Source: Stromatinia cepivora
Taxonomy: Eukaryota > Ascomycota > Leotiomycetes > Helotiales > Sclerotiniaceae
Reading direction: 5' to 3'
Assembly (NCBI GenBank): GCA_014898415.1
Contig: RCTD01000006.1
Coordinates: forward strand, 1-64,000
DNA: 64,000 nt
The position numbers and the translations under genes were made by a program. The notes under the pieces were generated by a model. That model did no database searches, was not told the DNA's origin, and was given only the letters and a program-made list of their open reading frames with translations. Below are positions 25,165-36,640 of this stretch, one piece after another; position 1 is the stretch's first letter; the number at the start of each line of letters is the position of its first letter.

Positions 25165-26250
25165 TTTGATTATATTGATTATATTCCTAGCGTTGTCGCA
25201 GAACAATTGAAAAGGATGAATTGCACAAATGCTACAACGACACTAGGGATCTTGATATTATCGTCGTTGATGCGGAAGGTATCGGTTTCCGGCGCCTCGG
25301 TTATGTCTTTACAAAAATAAACGAATCAAATCTCGAGAATTTCAAAGACTTCAATGACTAAGGAAATTCGACACGTGACTCAAAAACTCGGGTCCCTTAT
25401 CAATAAAATTTTCGCGTCAAAAGTTTTTCTTTCCTCTTCATGAGCATCAATCCACGACGCTGCTTGATCTTCAAAGTGGTAGCGCTAGGGATATGACACG
25501 CTGGTAGCGTTATGCTATTGGTATCGTCATACCATATGTTCTGAGAAGGAAGGATCTGTCGTTAATCTCGACCTCGAGGAAATTAATCTCGTTGTTGTTT
25601 CATTTTATGATCTATATATACCAGTCTCCAAGCTGGTTCCTATAAGCACTCGGGTGTGAAGCAACATATTTACGGCAGCACCATGACTGGTTCTACTATA
25701 TATTTTAATATAAATACATTCCGGAAAGATTTTGATTGATTGCCACCATCCACCTCCAGCCACCCTCTCTGCTCATGCCCCCATCACATCTTCAAATTGC
25801 GGACATCATGGTGAGCTGTCCGATAAAATTCAGAACCACTTTTGGTTAATGTGCATATTTCTACATGGCATGGCAGAGCTATTCAAACCTGAGTATAGCT
25901 TGGAAAAACAATTCTCCATATGCCAAGGTATGTGCGGGATTTACAGGAACCAAATCTACAACCTTTGAATGGCTGCATCTCCTGAAAGTATGATTCTAAT
26001 AAAGCTTCGGGGGGTTTTCCTCCGCCATTCCGAAAAAGTTAAGTTCAACGTTTAATCAATCACTTAATTAATGTCTTTACATGGTTTACATGCAAGTTGC
26101 CCCCAAACAAATTAACAGCTTGTTGTATCCCCACAGTCAGGATTTAACCGGATGATGAGATCATCCTGAGCTCCGAAACATGCACATTGAAGAAACTATA
26201 AAGTTCAATCTCGCAAGTTGCGAAAGGAAGTGGCTTTTCAATCCAGGTGA
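25165..26250. other. Intergenic region between sdhC and the GH1 gene
   Basis: No gene is supported in this 1.1-kb stretch. It must contain the promoters of both the divergent sdhC gene and the beta-glucosidase gene, but I can name no specific binding site. Confidence 0.5.
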
Positions 26251-28339
26251 ATGCACTACTACTTCTGGCTCTTTGGAAAGATGCCCTCATCTAAGATCAA
26301 TTGCCTATTTGGCATTCATATCTTCTTTCGTTTGGCACAATGTACAAGTTCTCCAATTGCTACTGCTACCAATACCTATTCAACCAAGGTCTACAATGTC
26401 TCTGCTGCGACGACAACATTGAACTACCAGTACACCAATGAGGAATTGGCAATGCTATGGAACCAGGTGGGATCAATTGCAGTAGGACCGATCACGACGA
26501 CAGTGGAGCCAACACCAGAACCCTCATCGTATGCCCGCCCAGGAATTTTCCATCCTTTAGTATGTTAATATCCTACCATTGAGCAGCACATGTCTGATTT
26601 TTGCAGGTGCCAACCTACGATACCTCCCTCAATAACCAAACTCTACCCGATGATTTCGTATGGGGTTTAGCAGCGAGCGCCTATCAAATCGAAGGAGCTG
26701 CGAGAGACGAAGGCAAAGGTCCTTCGATTTGGGATTTGCTCGCACATCGAGATTATGGAGTTGTCGCAGATAATTCGACGGGTGACATCGTAGCCAGTCA
26801 CTATTGGCTATACAAACAAGACTTTGCTCGTCTTGCGAAATTGGGGATTCCATACTTCTCTCCATCATTTTCTTGGTAGGTATCATATGTGCCTCATTGA
26901 GGATTTTATGGCTAACATTAGGAAACCAAGGCCAAGATTTTTCCCATTCGGCAGTGGACCAGTGAATCAACAGGGTGTCGAACATTATGATGATGTTATT
27001 GCTAGCATGGTGGCTAATGGAATCAAACCTGCCGTCACCTTGTTTCATTGGGGTATTTCACCGTTCGTGTAGTTGACTTGTAATATGCTAATATGTTTTA
27101 GATACACCACTCGCACTATTCAACTCCTATGGAGCCTGGACCGATGAGCGAATCGTGGATGACTACTTTAATTATGCCAAATTTGTCATCAGCAGATATG
27201 ACAAATATGAACCGATTTGGTATACATTCAACGAGCGTATGAAACCCCCACCACACGATATCTCTCTTACTAACGTCAATCCACAGCTCAATACTGCAAC
27301 TGGCAATACTCCCTTTATCCCGCCGGCAACACCAAAGGAATCTACCCGGCCTATCACAACATCACTGGTGGCCTACCAGCTCGTATTGCCTGTTCCCATT
27401 ACACCATCCTCGCTCACGCAAAAGTAGCAAAGTGGTACCACGAAGAATTCCACGGCGCCGGCCGCATCAGTTTCAAAAACTCCGGCAACTACTTCGCACC
27501 CTTTAGTAACTCCTCAGCAGATGTCGACGCTGTAGCCCGCAATTATGAATTCGTACTTGGTTGGTTTCAGGGCTGTTGGCGCGACGGTGATTATTCCCCC
27601 ATGTTAAAAGAAACATTGGGATCTCTACTCCCGGAATTCACCCAGGAAGAAAAAGATTTGATCAAAGGAAGTTGCGACTTCTTCGCCATAGATGGCTACA
27701 CCGGCTACCTCGCTACCTCTATTCCCGGGGGTTCCGTAGCCTGCGCTTCCAACTCCTCGCATCCCGCATATCCCGAATGCGCAAGCTCCACTTCTCTAGC
27801 TGCAGATGGCTTCCCACTAGGACCAGCTGCCGATGAGGGAGTAAATTGGTTGGCTAGCACACCGTATGGAATTCGCGAATTCTTGAGTGTTATCACCAAA
27901 GAGTTATTTCCAACAGTGGGAGATGTCGTAGTGAGCGAGTTTGGTTTTGCGGAACCGTTTGAAGGAGAGATGACTACTCTTGGGGAGGTACTATGGGATT
28001 TGAGACGGGCGGATTACTATAGGGGATTCTTGGATAATATTCTCAAGGCGAAGGTCGTGGATGGTGAGTTTCCCTTATTCGAAAATATCTTGAAATAAGT
28101 GCTAATCGGTGGTTTTAGGCGTGAATGTTACCGGAGCATTTGGATGGGCCATTTTTGATAATTTCGAGTGGTTTGCTGGAAGTAAAGTGAAGTTTGGGCT
28201 GCAGTATTTGAATCAGACTTCTTTGGAACGTATTCCAAAGGCTAGCATGTTTCAATTTGTGGACTGGTTTAAGGAACATGGGGGAGCTAAGTTGGAGGTG
28301 GGTAGTTCGGGAAATGTTACTAAGAGGAACTTTGAATAG
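26251..28339 (+). CDS. Glycoside hydrolase family 1 beta-glucosidase-like protein
   Basis: GH1 enzymes cleave terminal beta-linked glucose by a retaining mechanism. Six exons (26251-26559, 26607-26875, 26922-27052, 27102-27236, 27287-28063, 28119-28339) join in frame to about 613 residues. After an N-terminal region of about 115 residues typical of secreted fungal members comes DDFVWGLAASAYQIEGAARD, then FFPFGSGPVN, VTLFHWDTPLAL, and the acid/base motif FNEP, which is created by splicing at 27236/27287. The nucleophile motif appears as VVSEFGFAEPF instead of the common TENG, as in this fungal subgroup, with the glutamate kept. FGWAIFDNFEW near the end corresponds to the sugar-binding tryptophan region. 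Catalytic residues look intact. The first 25 residues make a poor signal peptide: see the finding on compensating indels. The start at 26251 or the in-frame ATG at 26281 are both possible. Confidence 0.9.
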
Positions 28340-28726
28340 AGTTTGGAAGATATGTACAGAGTAGATATTCGTACACGGCTTGGATGAAAAGGCTACAGAT
28401 TTAATCACACAAATTCATTGAATCATAGGAAAGGCCTATTTGGGTGCAATACATTAAATAGTATTGGAACTTATGATTTGGATGTAATTCGATTAGTCCT
28501 TCGCTTGATCAGGATGCTTCAATGGTATTTATCGATGTCTCAATCCAAAATACAATGATTGGGTGGTTTGATATAGAATTGTGAAAAGAGCGTAGCCCTA
28601 GTGCGAGGGTCATTTCATCTACAAGTGTCACAGAGTCGAGGATACAGGTGGCATTTTATGGATTCAAGGATCTATTGACTCTTCTAAGACATTCTCATGA
28701 CATGATTTTAATCACTATCTAAGAAT
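28340..28726. other. Convergent 3' intergenic spacer
   Basis: Short spacer between the convergent GH1 and QTRT2 genes. It probably holds both 3' untranslated regions; no other feature was seen. Confidence 0.55.
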
Positions 28727-30198
28727 CTAATTTTTCAGTTTCTCCGCAAAGCCTCTCTCTTCAAGCTCTTTTGAGTTCTCATCCGGCACAAGCGCAACTT
28801 CCGACCCAGTGCCACTAGCCCCAGCGCCCAGATTGTTCCAAGCAGCTTTATTCTTCTTTCTCTCTCCTGGTCCTGCGCTTTTATACTGATAACCCCTAAT
28901 TCTAGGGCCTTGTCCGCTCTTTTCCGGTAGCTCACTGTCGTAGATTCTGGCAAATTCCTCGCAATCTTTCTCGAATGTGCCTTCTTTGATACTCTGCCGT
29001 ATCGAAGTGAAGAATTCCGAGAGGACATAATGGTTGTGGACTTGGAGTAAGACCCAGCCGAGCATTTCTTTGGCGGAAAGTAGATGTTGGATGAATGCGC
29101 GGTGGTGGGAAGTGCATGAATAGCATTTGCAGGATTTAGAGAGTGGAAGTAGGGAGGTAGCATGGGCTGTTGTCCACATGTCAATACCAAGTGGAAGGAC
29201 TGAACCACCTTCGTTTGAAGATTGAGAGGTGGTTGGAGATGGGAATTCGAAGGTCAATGCGATTCCAGCATCTGTAGCGAAATTGATGAATGGAATGGTA
29301 AAGATATCCATTCCGAGTGAGATTTGGCGAAGGACATGATGAGGAGATGAAGGTTCATCCAAAGAAAGGCGAGGAAGTAAAGACATCGCTGTAGTCTTTG
29401 GAATCTCGGGAAGAAGGTTCGAGTCATAAAAAGCCAGACCTGAGATCTCATCCACGAGCTCGTCAGATATCTGATTTATATATTCCCATTGACTTTGGTA
29501 ATCCATAGGTAATATAGGTGCAAATACAGGCTGTTCCTTGACTTTGTCAGACAACAGCTGAGCCAGCCACTGCCCGCTTCTATCTCCCATCTTGGCAGTA
29601 CGTTTTGCTCCAGCTATGGTGCTATAAGGAACATCAGCCAGAGCAATCGCTATATCTGGACGTAAAGTTTCGATTGAATCAATATAGGACTTATTAGAAA
29701 GAGGTTGGAATCCTGTCGATGTAAAAACAGAGATGGCAGTGTTGCTGTTGCCATTAGGAGCTGTAACGGCTGGTGTCCGTCTCGGTGCCAAAAGAGATAT
29801 GGCAGATCTGGATAAGCCAGTAAAAGCATGAAGAGGTGGCCCCGCTCCTGGAAAATTCAAGATAGGAGATATGGTTGTTTTATTGCTCTTCTCTATGACT
29901 AGAAAAGATCAGGCCAGAACGAACATAAATAAACACGTGATTAAAGGATATGAAACCTACAGTCTTCTAATGCGAAATGAACACCTGGTACTCGTGCATG
30001 TGCTGCAATCACATCTGGCGTCATATGAGGTATAACGCCTCGAGAGGTGATGGCTAGAAAATCCGGGGTTTCCAGATCTTTCCGTCCTTCCACGGTGATT
30101 CTTCCGAGTCTTGGCCCAGAGGTATTATGATCCAGGGTACTCAAGATTTGGAATCCGAGTCTGGTTGGCTTCTTGGGAGCCATGCTGATGGCAGACAT
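28727..30198 (-). CDS. Queuine tRNA-ribosyltransferase accessory subunit 2 (QTRT2-like)
   Basis: Non-catalytic partner of eukaryotic tRNA-guanine transglycosylase, which exchanges guanine 34 for queuine in tRNAs with GUN anticodons; in animals the heterodimer is found at the mitochondrial outer face. Two exons (30198-29961, 29898-28727) give about 469 residues. The N terminus contains LGRITVEGRKDLETPDFLAI and SRGVIPHMTPDV, the start of the TGT barrel. The zinc-binding motif appears as CKCYSCTSHHRAFIQHLL with a distant histidine in LQVHNHYVLSEF. The catalytic aspartates of the QTRT1 subunit are not evident, in line with an accessory role. The start could be the ATG at 30198 or the one at 30183. 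The gene is divergent from the LCCL gene, with about 600 bases between the two starts. Confidence 0.9.
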
Positions 30199-30812
30199 GT
30201 TGTTATGTGGAATAAGAAGGTCGAACAAGAGGTCGATGAAATATATATCGCCAAGATACTGAGTTTTCTGCAGGCCAGCAACCCTCAATTCATATACAGA
30301 TCGTCCGAACTTTTGAGATAAGCACTTGCAGACTTCATAAACATCTCAACTTTTGCGATTCTGGACAAAAACTCTACGTTGGCGTCGAAAACAGATATAT
30401 TTGACTATCTGACTAGAATATATTTTTTCGCATGCTAAAGGCTCGAACAGGATTAGCGCATTGTCATTAGAACGCTAGTCCATGAATGGCTACGTCGGTG
30501 AATAAAATAGCTTAACCTTATCCTTATCCGTGAAAGTCCGTGCAAAAGTCCGTGCGACAAAGTATAACTCCGAACATTCTTGAGTTCGGAAGGGAGGAGT
30601 AAAACTACCTTCAATCATAAACTTTCAATTATCAATACCAGAAATACTTTACCAAAAATCTCTCTTTTTTTCCATTTGGCCTGCGATACCTCTGGAGGAC
30701 TTGAACTTGCTGCGGATATTCAATTATCATTTGGATCCGGGTGTAGCATGCCCAATTTGTGATAACTCAGCAGGGAAACAGTCGCAACATTCGGGAATCT
30801 CGGATAATAAAT
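30199..30812. promoter_or_regulatory. Shared divergent upstream region of QTRT2 and LCCL genes
   Basis: This 614-base spacer must serve two divergent genes. A short direct repeat of GTCCGTG occurs at about 30533-30557. No known operator can be assigned. Confidence 0.4.
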
Positions 30813-32756
30813 ATGGGAGATCAAAATGGTCGCGTCAATGGCAGGCAGCATTACACAGATGATAACCATCCTGATGATCCAATTGAAGATCCTACACTTA
30901 CCCAACTTTTACCAATGAACGAAATTTCAGACGATGATTCTCCTCCTACTCCTCGTTTCTTACAAGACCAATCTTCCTATCCTTATCTCAAATGGGTTCC
31001 AACTCCGATCAGACGTGTCAGTAAACAAGCCGTTCATTGGGCTAAAGGGCCAGAACCCCCGCGCATAAATGTTATCAAGCCATGGTTTCCATGGTTACAG
31101 GAAGCTCCATTGCGACTTTTGGATCGATATATACCCAAGAGGAGGCATAGGATATCACTTCTCATAGCATATTACTTTTGTTGGATTCTAACTTTTGCTC
31201 TTGTCTTACGCCAGAGTACACTTGCTACGGAAATAGAGGAATGGGGGGTGCCTGGCAATATTGGATGCGGGAATACATATTGGGTAGCTGGGAATAGGTG
31301 CGGACTAAATGGAAACGACTGTCGCCCATTCAATGGAAGTGGATTTGCCTTTCGATGTCCCGCAAATTGCGCTAGCGCAAAAGTACTTAATCCTCGAGCT
31401 GTTGGAGCGCAAGAAATCAACTATAGGCCTTTCGTCATTGGCGGACCTACAAATGACGATACCACTGCAGTCTATCGAAGTGACAGCTTTATTTGTGGAT
31501 CCGCAATTCATGCTGGGGTCATCGACAATACCAAAGGAGGTTGTGGAGTTGTGAATTTGGTTGGGGAACGCCACAGTTATCAGAGTTCGAATAAGCATGG
31601 TATCAAAAGCATTGGGTTTGATTCAACCTTCCCATCGTCATTTGCATTCCAGGAAGGAATCACTTGCAAGGCTAAAGATTCGCGGTGGTCACTACTATTT
31701 GTTTCTGTCACGTTCACAGTAGTGCTATCGATCTTCACCACATCCCCAGGTGTCTTTTTCTTTTCCATATTTACCGGACTTTTTGCTCATACGGGTCTTG
31801 GCTCTGATCCACCCAATCATGATACCATGGCCGGACTGGTCTCGAACATATTAGGGAAGTTCCTACCTGCAGCATTTTGCGCATTTGTCATATATAAATA
31901 TATGGGTGTTGAACGTGCCTTGCGTGGGCTCACAGCTCAAATTGAGAAGACCATTTTATGGCTTGGGGCGGCTTGGGTTGGCACACTGTCAAATTATACT
32001 TTTGAGTGGATCCCTATTCAACGGTTGAATGCTCACGATATTAATCAACAGCCAGGTGCCAAACTTGCTTTGGCGCTTATCATCATGTTCCTTATCATCA
32101 TTATCGTAAAACAAGCATTCTTCTTTCGTATGGAAGGCCGTCTAATTCGCTTTCTCGGGTTATATGGGACATTTATTGCCGCCATACTCATATCTCTCCT
32201 AATACCTGGCCTCAGTCTTCGGATACATCATTATATTCTTGCTTTACTGCTGTTGCCTGGTACAAGTATGCAGACTAGACCTGCACTTCTCTACCAAGGA
32301 TTATTGGTCGGCTTGTTTATCAATGGCATTGCACGATGGGGATTTGATCCTGTGCTTCAAACTCCCGCAGCACTTCAAGGAGATGCGAGACATAATTCTG
32401 CGCTACCACATATTTCACATCCAGAAATTGTAATGGGCAGCAATGTCTCTTCTATATCCTTTTCTTGGCTTCCACCACCTGAACCATTTGATGGCATCAG
32501 TGTGCTAGTCAATGATGTAGAACGTTTCAGAGGATACGTGGATGAAGGATTCGCAAGTGACAAGCATTTCGTTTGGTATAAAAACTCTTCTTTGCTACAA
32601 CCTGAATACTTTAGATTTGGATATATGCAAGGATCTAGAAGTTGGGATTACACAAAAGCAGGGACTTGGCATGCTGATGGGACGTGGACGGAGATGAAAA
32701 AAGGACCAAGTAAGGTTAAGAGTAGATCGCTAAACGGAGAGGTCTTCACTATATAG
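30813..32756 (+). CDS. LCCL-domain multi-pass membrane protein
   Basis: Intronless gene of about 647 residues. The LCCL domain is an extracellular cysteine-rich fold. Fungal members of this architecture are conserved and their function is not established. The cytoplasmic N-terminal region of about 115 residues is acidic then basic, followed by a membrane segment (ISLLIAYYFCWILTFALVL) and then the LCCL region with paired cysteines, CGNTYWVAGNRCGLNGNDC, FRCPANC and the signature VYRSDSFICGSAIHAGVI. The second half contains about eight hydrophobic segments and ends in a soluble domain of about 110 residues containing WLPPPEPFDGISVLVNDVE. I start at the ATG at 30813, since the frame is open upstream only through a GTG. 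No lesions. Confidence 0.92.
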   Translation: MGDQNGRVNGRQHYTDDNHPDDPIEDPTLTQLLPMNEISDDDSPPTPRFLQDQSSYPYLKWVPTPIRRVSKQAVHWAKGPEPPRINVIKPWFPWLQEAPLRLLDRYIPKRRHRISLLIAYYFCWILTFALVLRQSTLATEIEEWGVPGNIGCGNTYWVAGNRCGLNGNDCRPFNGSGFAFRCPANCASAKVLNPRAVGAQEINYRPFVIGGPTNDDTTAVYRSDSFICGSAIHAGVIDNTKGGCGVVNLVGERHSYQSSNKHGIKSIGFDSTFPSSFAFQEGITCKAKDSRWSLLFVSVTFTVVLSIFTTSPGVFFFSIFTGLFAHTGLGSDPPNHDTMAGLVSNILGKFLPAAFCAFVIYKYMGVERALRGLTAQIEKTILWLGAAWVGTLSNYTFEWIPIQRLNAHDINQQPGAKLALALIIMFLIIIIVKQAFFFRMEGRLIRFLGLYGTFIAAILISLLIPGLSLRIHHYILALLLLPGTSMQTRPALLYQGLLVGLFINGIARWGFDPVLQTPAALQGDARHNSALPHISHPEIVMGSNVSSISFSWLPPPEPFDGISVLVNDVERFRGYVDEGFASDKHFVWYKNSSLLQPEYFRFGYMQGSRSWDYTKAGTWHADGTWTEMKKGPSKVKSRSLNGEVFTI

Positions 32757-32809
32757 ATTGGATGTTTAATATTTTTGTTCATAGAACACTACCATATAAT
32801 TCAGATTTT

Positions 32810-33199
32810 TTACAAATACTCGCTTATTTTATCATCGCTGAAAAGTCTTTTACTGCCATCGTGATACCCTGACTCTGTATAGAACTTCATATCCTTGAGG
32901 ATCTCCTCGAGTTTGTCTACAATATCTTTGAGCTCTTTAGTCTCGATTGTTTGACCTGCCAGAACGGTTGATAATGAAGCTCATAACAGTATCAAGAAAC
33001 ATCAACTCAAATTCCCACTGGAATGATCTGACTGTGTTGAACAAAGCTTGAACCACCAGCGTCTTCTATCCATGCAAAACCGTTAGTGATAGCACCTATA
33101 AGTTTTAGGTCGCTCGAAGAATTTTTGGTCTACCTTGACACTCTTTGAAGGTAGCTCTTCTGAAGGACGAGGGCGCCGGGTGATCAGAGATCGAGACAT
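32810..33199 (-). CDS. Small spliced gene of unknown function
   Basis: Three short coding-like segments lie on the minus strand immediately downstream of, and convergent with, the LCCL gene. Exon 1 starts at ATG 33199 (MSRSLITRRPRPSEELPSK). Exon 2, starting at 33095 after a TATAG acceptor, reads AITNGFAWIEDAGGSSFVQH in frame. Exon 3, after a GGCAG acceptor near 32960, encodes a charged helix-forming run (KELKDIVDKLEEILKDMKFY) and stops at 32810. The predicted protein is roughly 90-95 residues. The donor sites (GTGTCA near 33141 and GTCAGA near 33023) are not ideal, so the exact junctions are uncertain. I do not recognise the family. It is distinct from the paralogue array that begins 0.5 kb away on the same strand. 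Confidence 0.5.
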
Positions 33200-33719
33200 T
33201 GCATGTTTGATATGGTGTTTGAATTTTTGGATAATTGAGTTGATTGGGTATGATAGTCATGCATTGCTAAATCTTGAGTAGCCAACCGCATATTTTTTTG
33301 GGCGGATTCAGCGACTATGAGTGCGGTTGTTCAAGACATGAGTGGAAAGTAATTAATATGGTTGATGTAAATGGGGCATGTACCTAACCGTCAATCATAC
33401 GCATTACTTGACTCACATATTGAACCGTTGTCCTTGTCTATTCTGTGTAACCACACCACTCACACCACTCACAAACTTCTCGGTATCTGGCAATCTTTGG
33501 TTGTGGCATTGGTTATATCAAAAATGTGGCTTTGTCTCTTGATAAAAAAGATTCCTTGGTCAAATTTTGTGTTTTATGCGTTCACGCTCATTCACTTCAT
33601 ATCAATGCTCAATTTGGTTCCATTAAATCAAACTTGCAACTTTATTTTCATTTGAAATTGAAATAGTAACCTTGCCATCAATCCTCCCGGTGTCTCTTTC
33701 TCGAGGGTCCTGCCCGTTC

Positions 33720-34531
33720 TTAAACCGAATTCTGGGGCATCGATACTTGGGCTTCGCGCTCAGTGAGCTTTGCATTTGAATTTTCCTCCATCAGAGTGTC
33801 GGAGCTTTTCGTACGACTGCCACCACCACTTGACTCTAATCTGACATCTTTGACTTTATCTGAACGCCGTCCATCCGACTTCTCCTTCATACTCTTAGCT
33901 TGAGGCATGTAATTGCATATAGGAAAGGGAATGTCTTTTAGGACACCCTCCACCAAAAACCTCTCAGCCATATCTCGTGCCATTTCTTCGTCAATATCTT
34001 TACAAACGACTAAATCCCAGGGCCACTGGGAGACCCAATAGCCGTTATACGTACTAGAGTTGCGATATTGAGCGCTTTTAATCTCCCATTTTCCATCATT
34101 GCAAATACGATAAGAAATTTCGCTGTCCGAATCGGTACCTACAAACTGATTGTGTGATCAGCCAAGTAGCTCTTCCCTGTACTACTTCATTGAAAGGAAC
34201 TCACTGCAACTCTAACATACTCGCCCAAGCGGTGTATGTATACGAACTTGGCAGGCTTTTCGGGAGTACTATTTTCCAAGCTACCCTTTTCCCAACTCGC
34301 ATCACAATAGAATTCTTCGACTTCCATGTTGAGGAGGTGATGGAGTGCTGCGGGTTTCCATTCGAAAATTATAGTTGCTAGGACATCAACCAATGACAAA
34401 TCTTCCGGGACTTTAACCTGCGCCGATTTGTGTCCTTTAATTTTAAGGAGATGTGGGTGTCCTCGTGGAGCATCTACCGGAAAGTCCAAGGTGAAATTGA
34501 GGTCAATCCGCTCACAAAATCCAGTGCCCAT
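33720..34531 (-). CDS. Tandem paralogue A, unknown family
   Basis: Two exons (34531-34205, 34145-33720) give about 250 residues. The N-terminal module has LNFTLDF followed by DAPRGHPHLLKIKGH, then EDLSLVDVLATIIFEWKPA and LHHLLN, and a tract of acidic residues ending in VYIHRLGEYVRVA just before the phase-0 intron. The second exon begins with a short variable part, then ISYRICNDGKWEIKSAQYR, and ends in a hydrophilic lysine/serine-rich tail. The same order, motifs and intron position recur in the two genes upstream at 35385-36327 and 36641-37409, which proves tandem paralogy. No signal peptide or membrane helix. I do not recognise the family and give no function. ATG 34531 lies 7-13 codons ahead of the conserved block, as in copy C. 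Confidence 0.75.
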
Positions 34532-35384
34532 GTTTTGTTCAGGGATCGTTGGAAATCGTCGATGGAATTAAGGCAGAAAGTAGACTGGTTTGGCCTTAAA
34601 CATGAAGGGTTGAGGAGGAAGCAGCAGTCAAGGTGCGAAAAGCGGTTCTATTTAAGCAACCTTATGACATTAAAGGATTTAGTGTTTCGATTCCCGAACT
34701 TTCTTTTTAAAAAAAATCACTAGATTCTTCACCGGATAGGTACATATCGAAGTTGGGAGGTTGCATGGATGCCCACGGTCATCCGCTGAATTAGTTTCTT
34801 ATTCGAGGCTGCTGCAGCTACGATACATGCTTGCATGCCGCCAAATCCAACCTTTCCCGTTTTTCTTTTGCTACCGCAGATCTCCGATCATTCATCGTTT
34901 GATCATTGCTTCTGGTAGAAATGCACACCGGACTCAAATATAAGATTACCTAATAGGTAGAGCAGATACGCCTCATAACACTTTTGAATGTTTCAGCTCA
35001 GAGTTGACAATCATGATCAAACGATCCTTCAGGCCTGCAGTTCAGGCTTGGGGATCCGAGTATTTCATAGCACTCTTCAAAGACTTGAACATTTATCAGA
35101 ATTTGGAATGGAAATTGTTCGGTATACAAGTTATTTCGTCACGCATGGCAATCAGAGTAATAAAAATCACCGGCGGGAACCCAAAATTTTTGGTCGGAAG
35201 TTTTCTCTCCATGTTAGTCATTTGCCAACAATAATGAGATAGATGATTCTCTTTCTCGACTATATGATATGATATGATAAAAAAATGCCTAGTAGCTTAT
35301 CTACACTATACAACGTCCCATTTCCTCAATATGGAAATATTTCAAAAAACTCAAATTCCACACGCAGACCATCACTAAATCCCC
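34532..35384. other. Spacer between paralogues A and B
   Basis: No gene is supported. Short frames on the plus strand lack features. The 850-base gap is the likely promoter of paralogue A and the 3' region of paralogue B. Confidence 0.5.
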
Positions 35385-36327
35385 TCAATCATCGCACTTT
35401 CTTTTCTTTGAAGAGCTTGCCACCTCCTTAACAGACTTTCGAAGCGCAGACCCCTGATCTTGGAGCTCGGCGGTTTCGTCAGTTGTCTCCCTTGTCCCAG
35501 CAAGGTCGTTGTGGTCCAAGGATATGCTACTTCTACCGGAACTACATGCAGTATCCTGACCATCTCGAGAAGAATCGTTGGGGAGGCAAGTATTTGAGAC
35601 AATTATTTGCGTTTTGCATCTGGGATATTTCAGGGCCCCAAGCCCATTTTGAAGCTTGTAGTTCAAGTGATAGCCTAGGAACATATCACTTTTATTTTCG
35701 AGATCTGTTTTAGAAATGATCGCGCTTGCTAACTGATGATCGTGTGCTTTGCAAGCATCAGGGTAGTTTTTATTGAGGTAAAAGTCCCTATCACTACGCC
35801 GGTGTTGAGAGCTCACAATCTCCCATTTTCCTTCATCGCGGATACAATAAGATACCTCGATACTCAAACAACGATCCTCTTGACCAGCAATCTGTGTATG
35901 AGGTTAACACAAGGGTTCTTCTACAAATTATATTTTTCTTTTCAGAGCAGCTACTAACCCAGACTCGAACAAACTGTCTAAAGCGATGAATATGCACAAA
36001 GTAGGGGAGGCCGGGGTCAGATTCATCGCTCTCGTCATCGGTGGTGTCCTCCGAATCCTCAATCTGACCGTCTGCTTTCCACCAACAATAGAACTGCTCG
36101 ATTTGAGTGTCAAGCAAATGGGCGAGAGCTGAAGGATTAAGTTCAAAAAGTATAGTCGCAATAACGTCGACTGTGGACAAATCATATGGAACCTTGTCTC
36201 TTTTCGCCGCGTTCCATATGATTATGTGTGGGTTCCCCAAAGGAGCATTAGCCGGAAGATTAATTTTGCACTTGTAATGGACATCGACTCGTTTTACAGT
36301 CCCTTCTTCGACATTCGGATCGGCCAC
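35385..36327 (-). CDS. Tandem paralogue B, unknown family, lacking an ATG start
   Basis: Two exons (36327-35959, 35891-35385) give about 291 residues. Exon 1 has INLPANAPLGNPHIIIWN, YDLSTVDVIATILFELNPSA, LAHLLD, an insert of acidic residues, and VHIHRFRQFVRVW before the phase-0 intron. Exon 2 has VSYCIRDEGKWEIVSSQHR and a long serine/lysine tail ending in a basic cluster SSKKRK that could be a nuclear localisation signal. The frame is open upstream to a TAA about 75 bases before 36327, but contains no ATG anywhere in exon 1. At the place where the paralogues start, the codon is GTG (GTGGCCGATCCG). Either initiation is non-AUG, an upstream exon exists, or the copy has lost its start. Confidence 0.65.
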
Positions 36328-36640
36328 TTTTGGATGGAAGGAACGGGGTGGAACTAATGGAAAGAAAGTTGAGCTTGTGGAATAATTGCACTCTTAAGTC
36401 TTGAGAGATGAGGAAAAGCATTCATTGAAATAGGCAAATTTACCGGATTCGGTTTGGATTATGGGTACCAGCCGCCCGCACGGAAACGTGCCGAAGTAGT
36501 TTCTGATTCAAGGCTACAGCTACAAGGTTTAGTTACAAAGATCAATTCGCTTCTTGCTACATCCAATAAATCTACTAGACGTTTGTTTGCCATTCCCCCC
36601 AACTTTCCCTTCTTGAAATAGGCTGCAGCAGACTCTCAAA
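36328..36640. other. Spacer between paralogues B and C
   Basis: A 313-base spacer without an additional gene. Confidence 0.5.

Noticed and set aside
30759..30812. Upstream extension of the LCCL protein
   Set aside because: It begins with GTG, has no ATG, and the ATG at 30813 follows directly.
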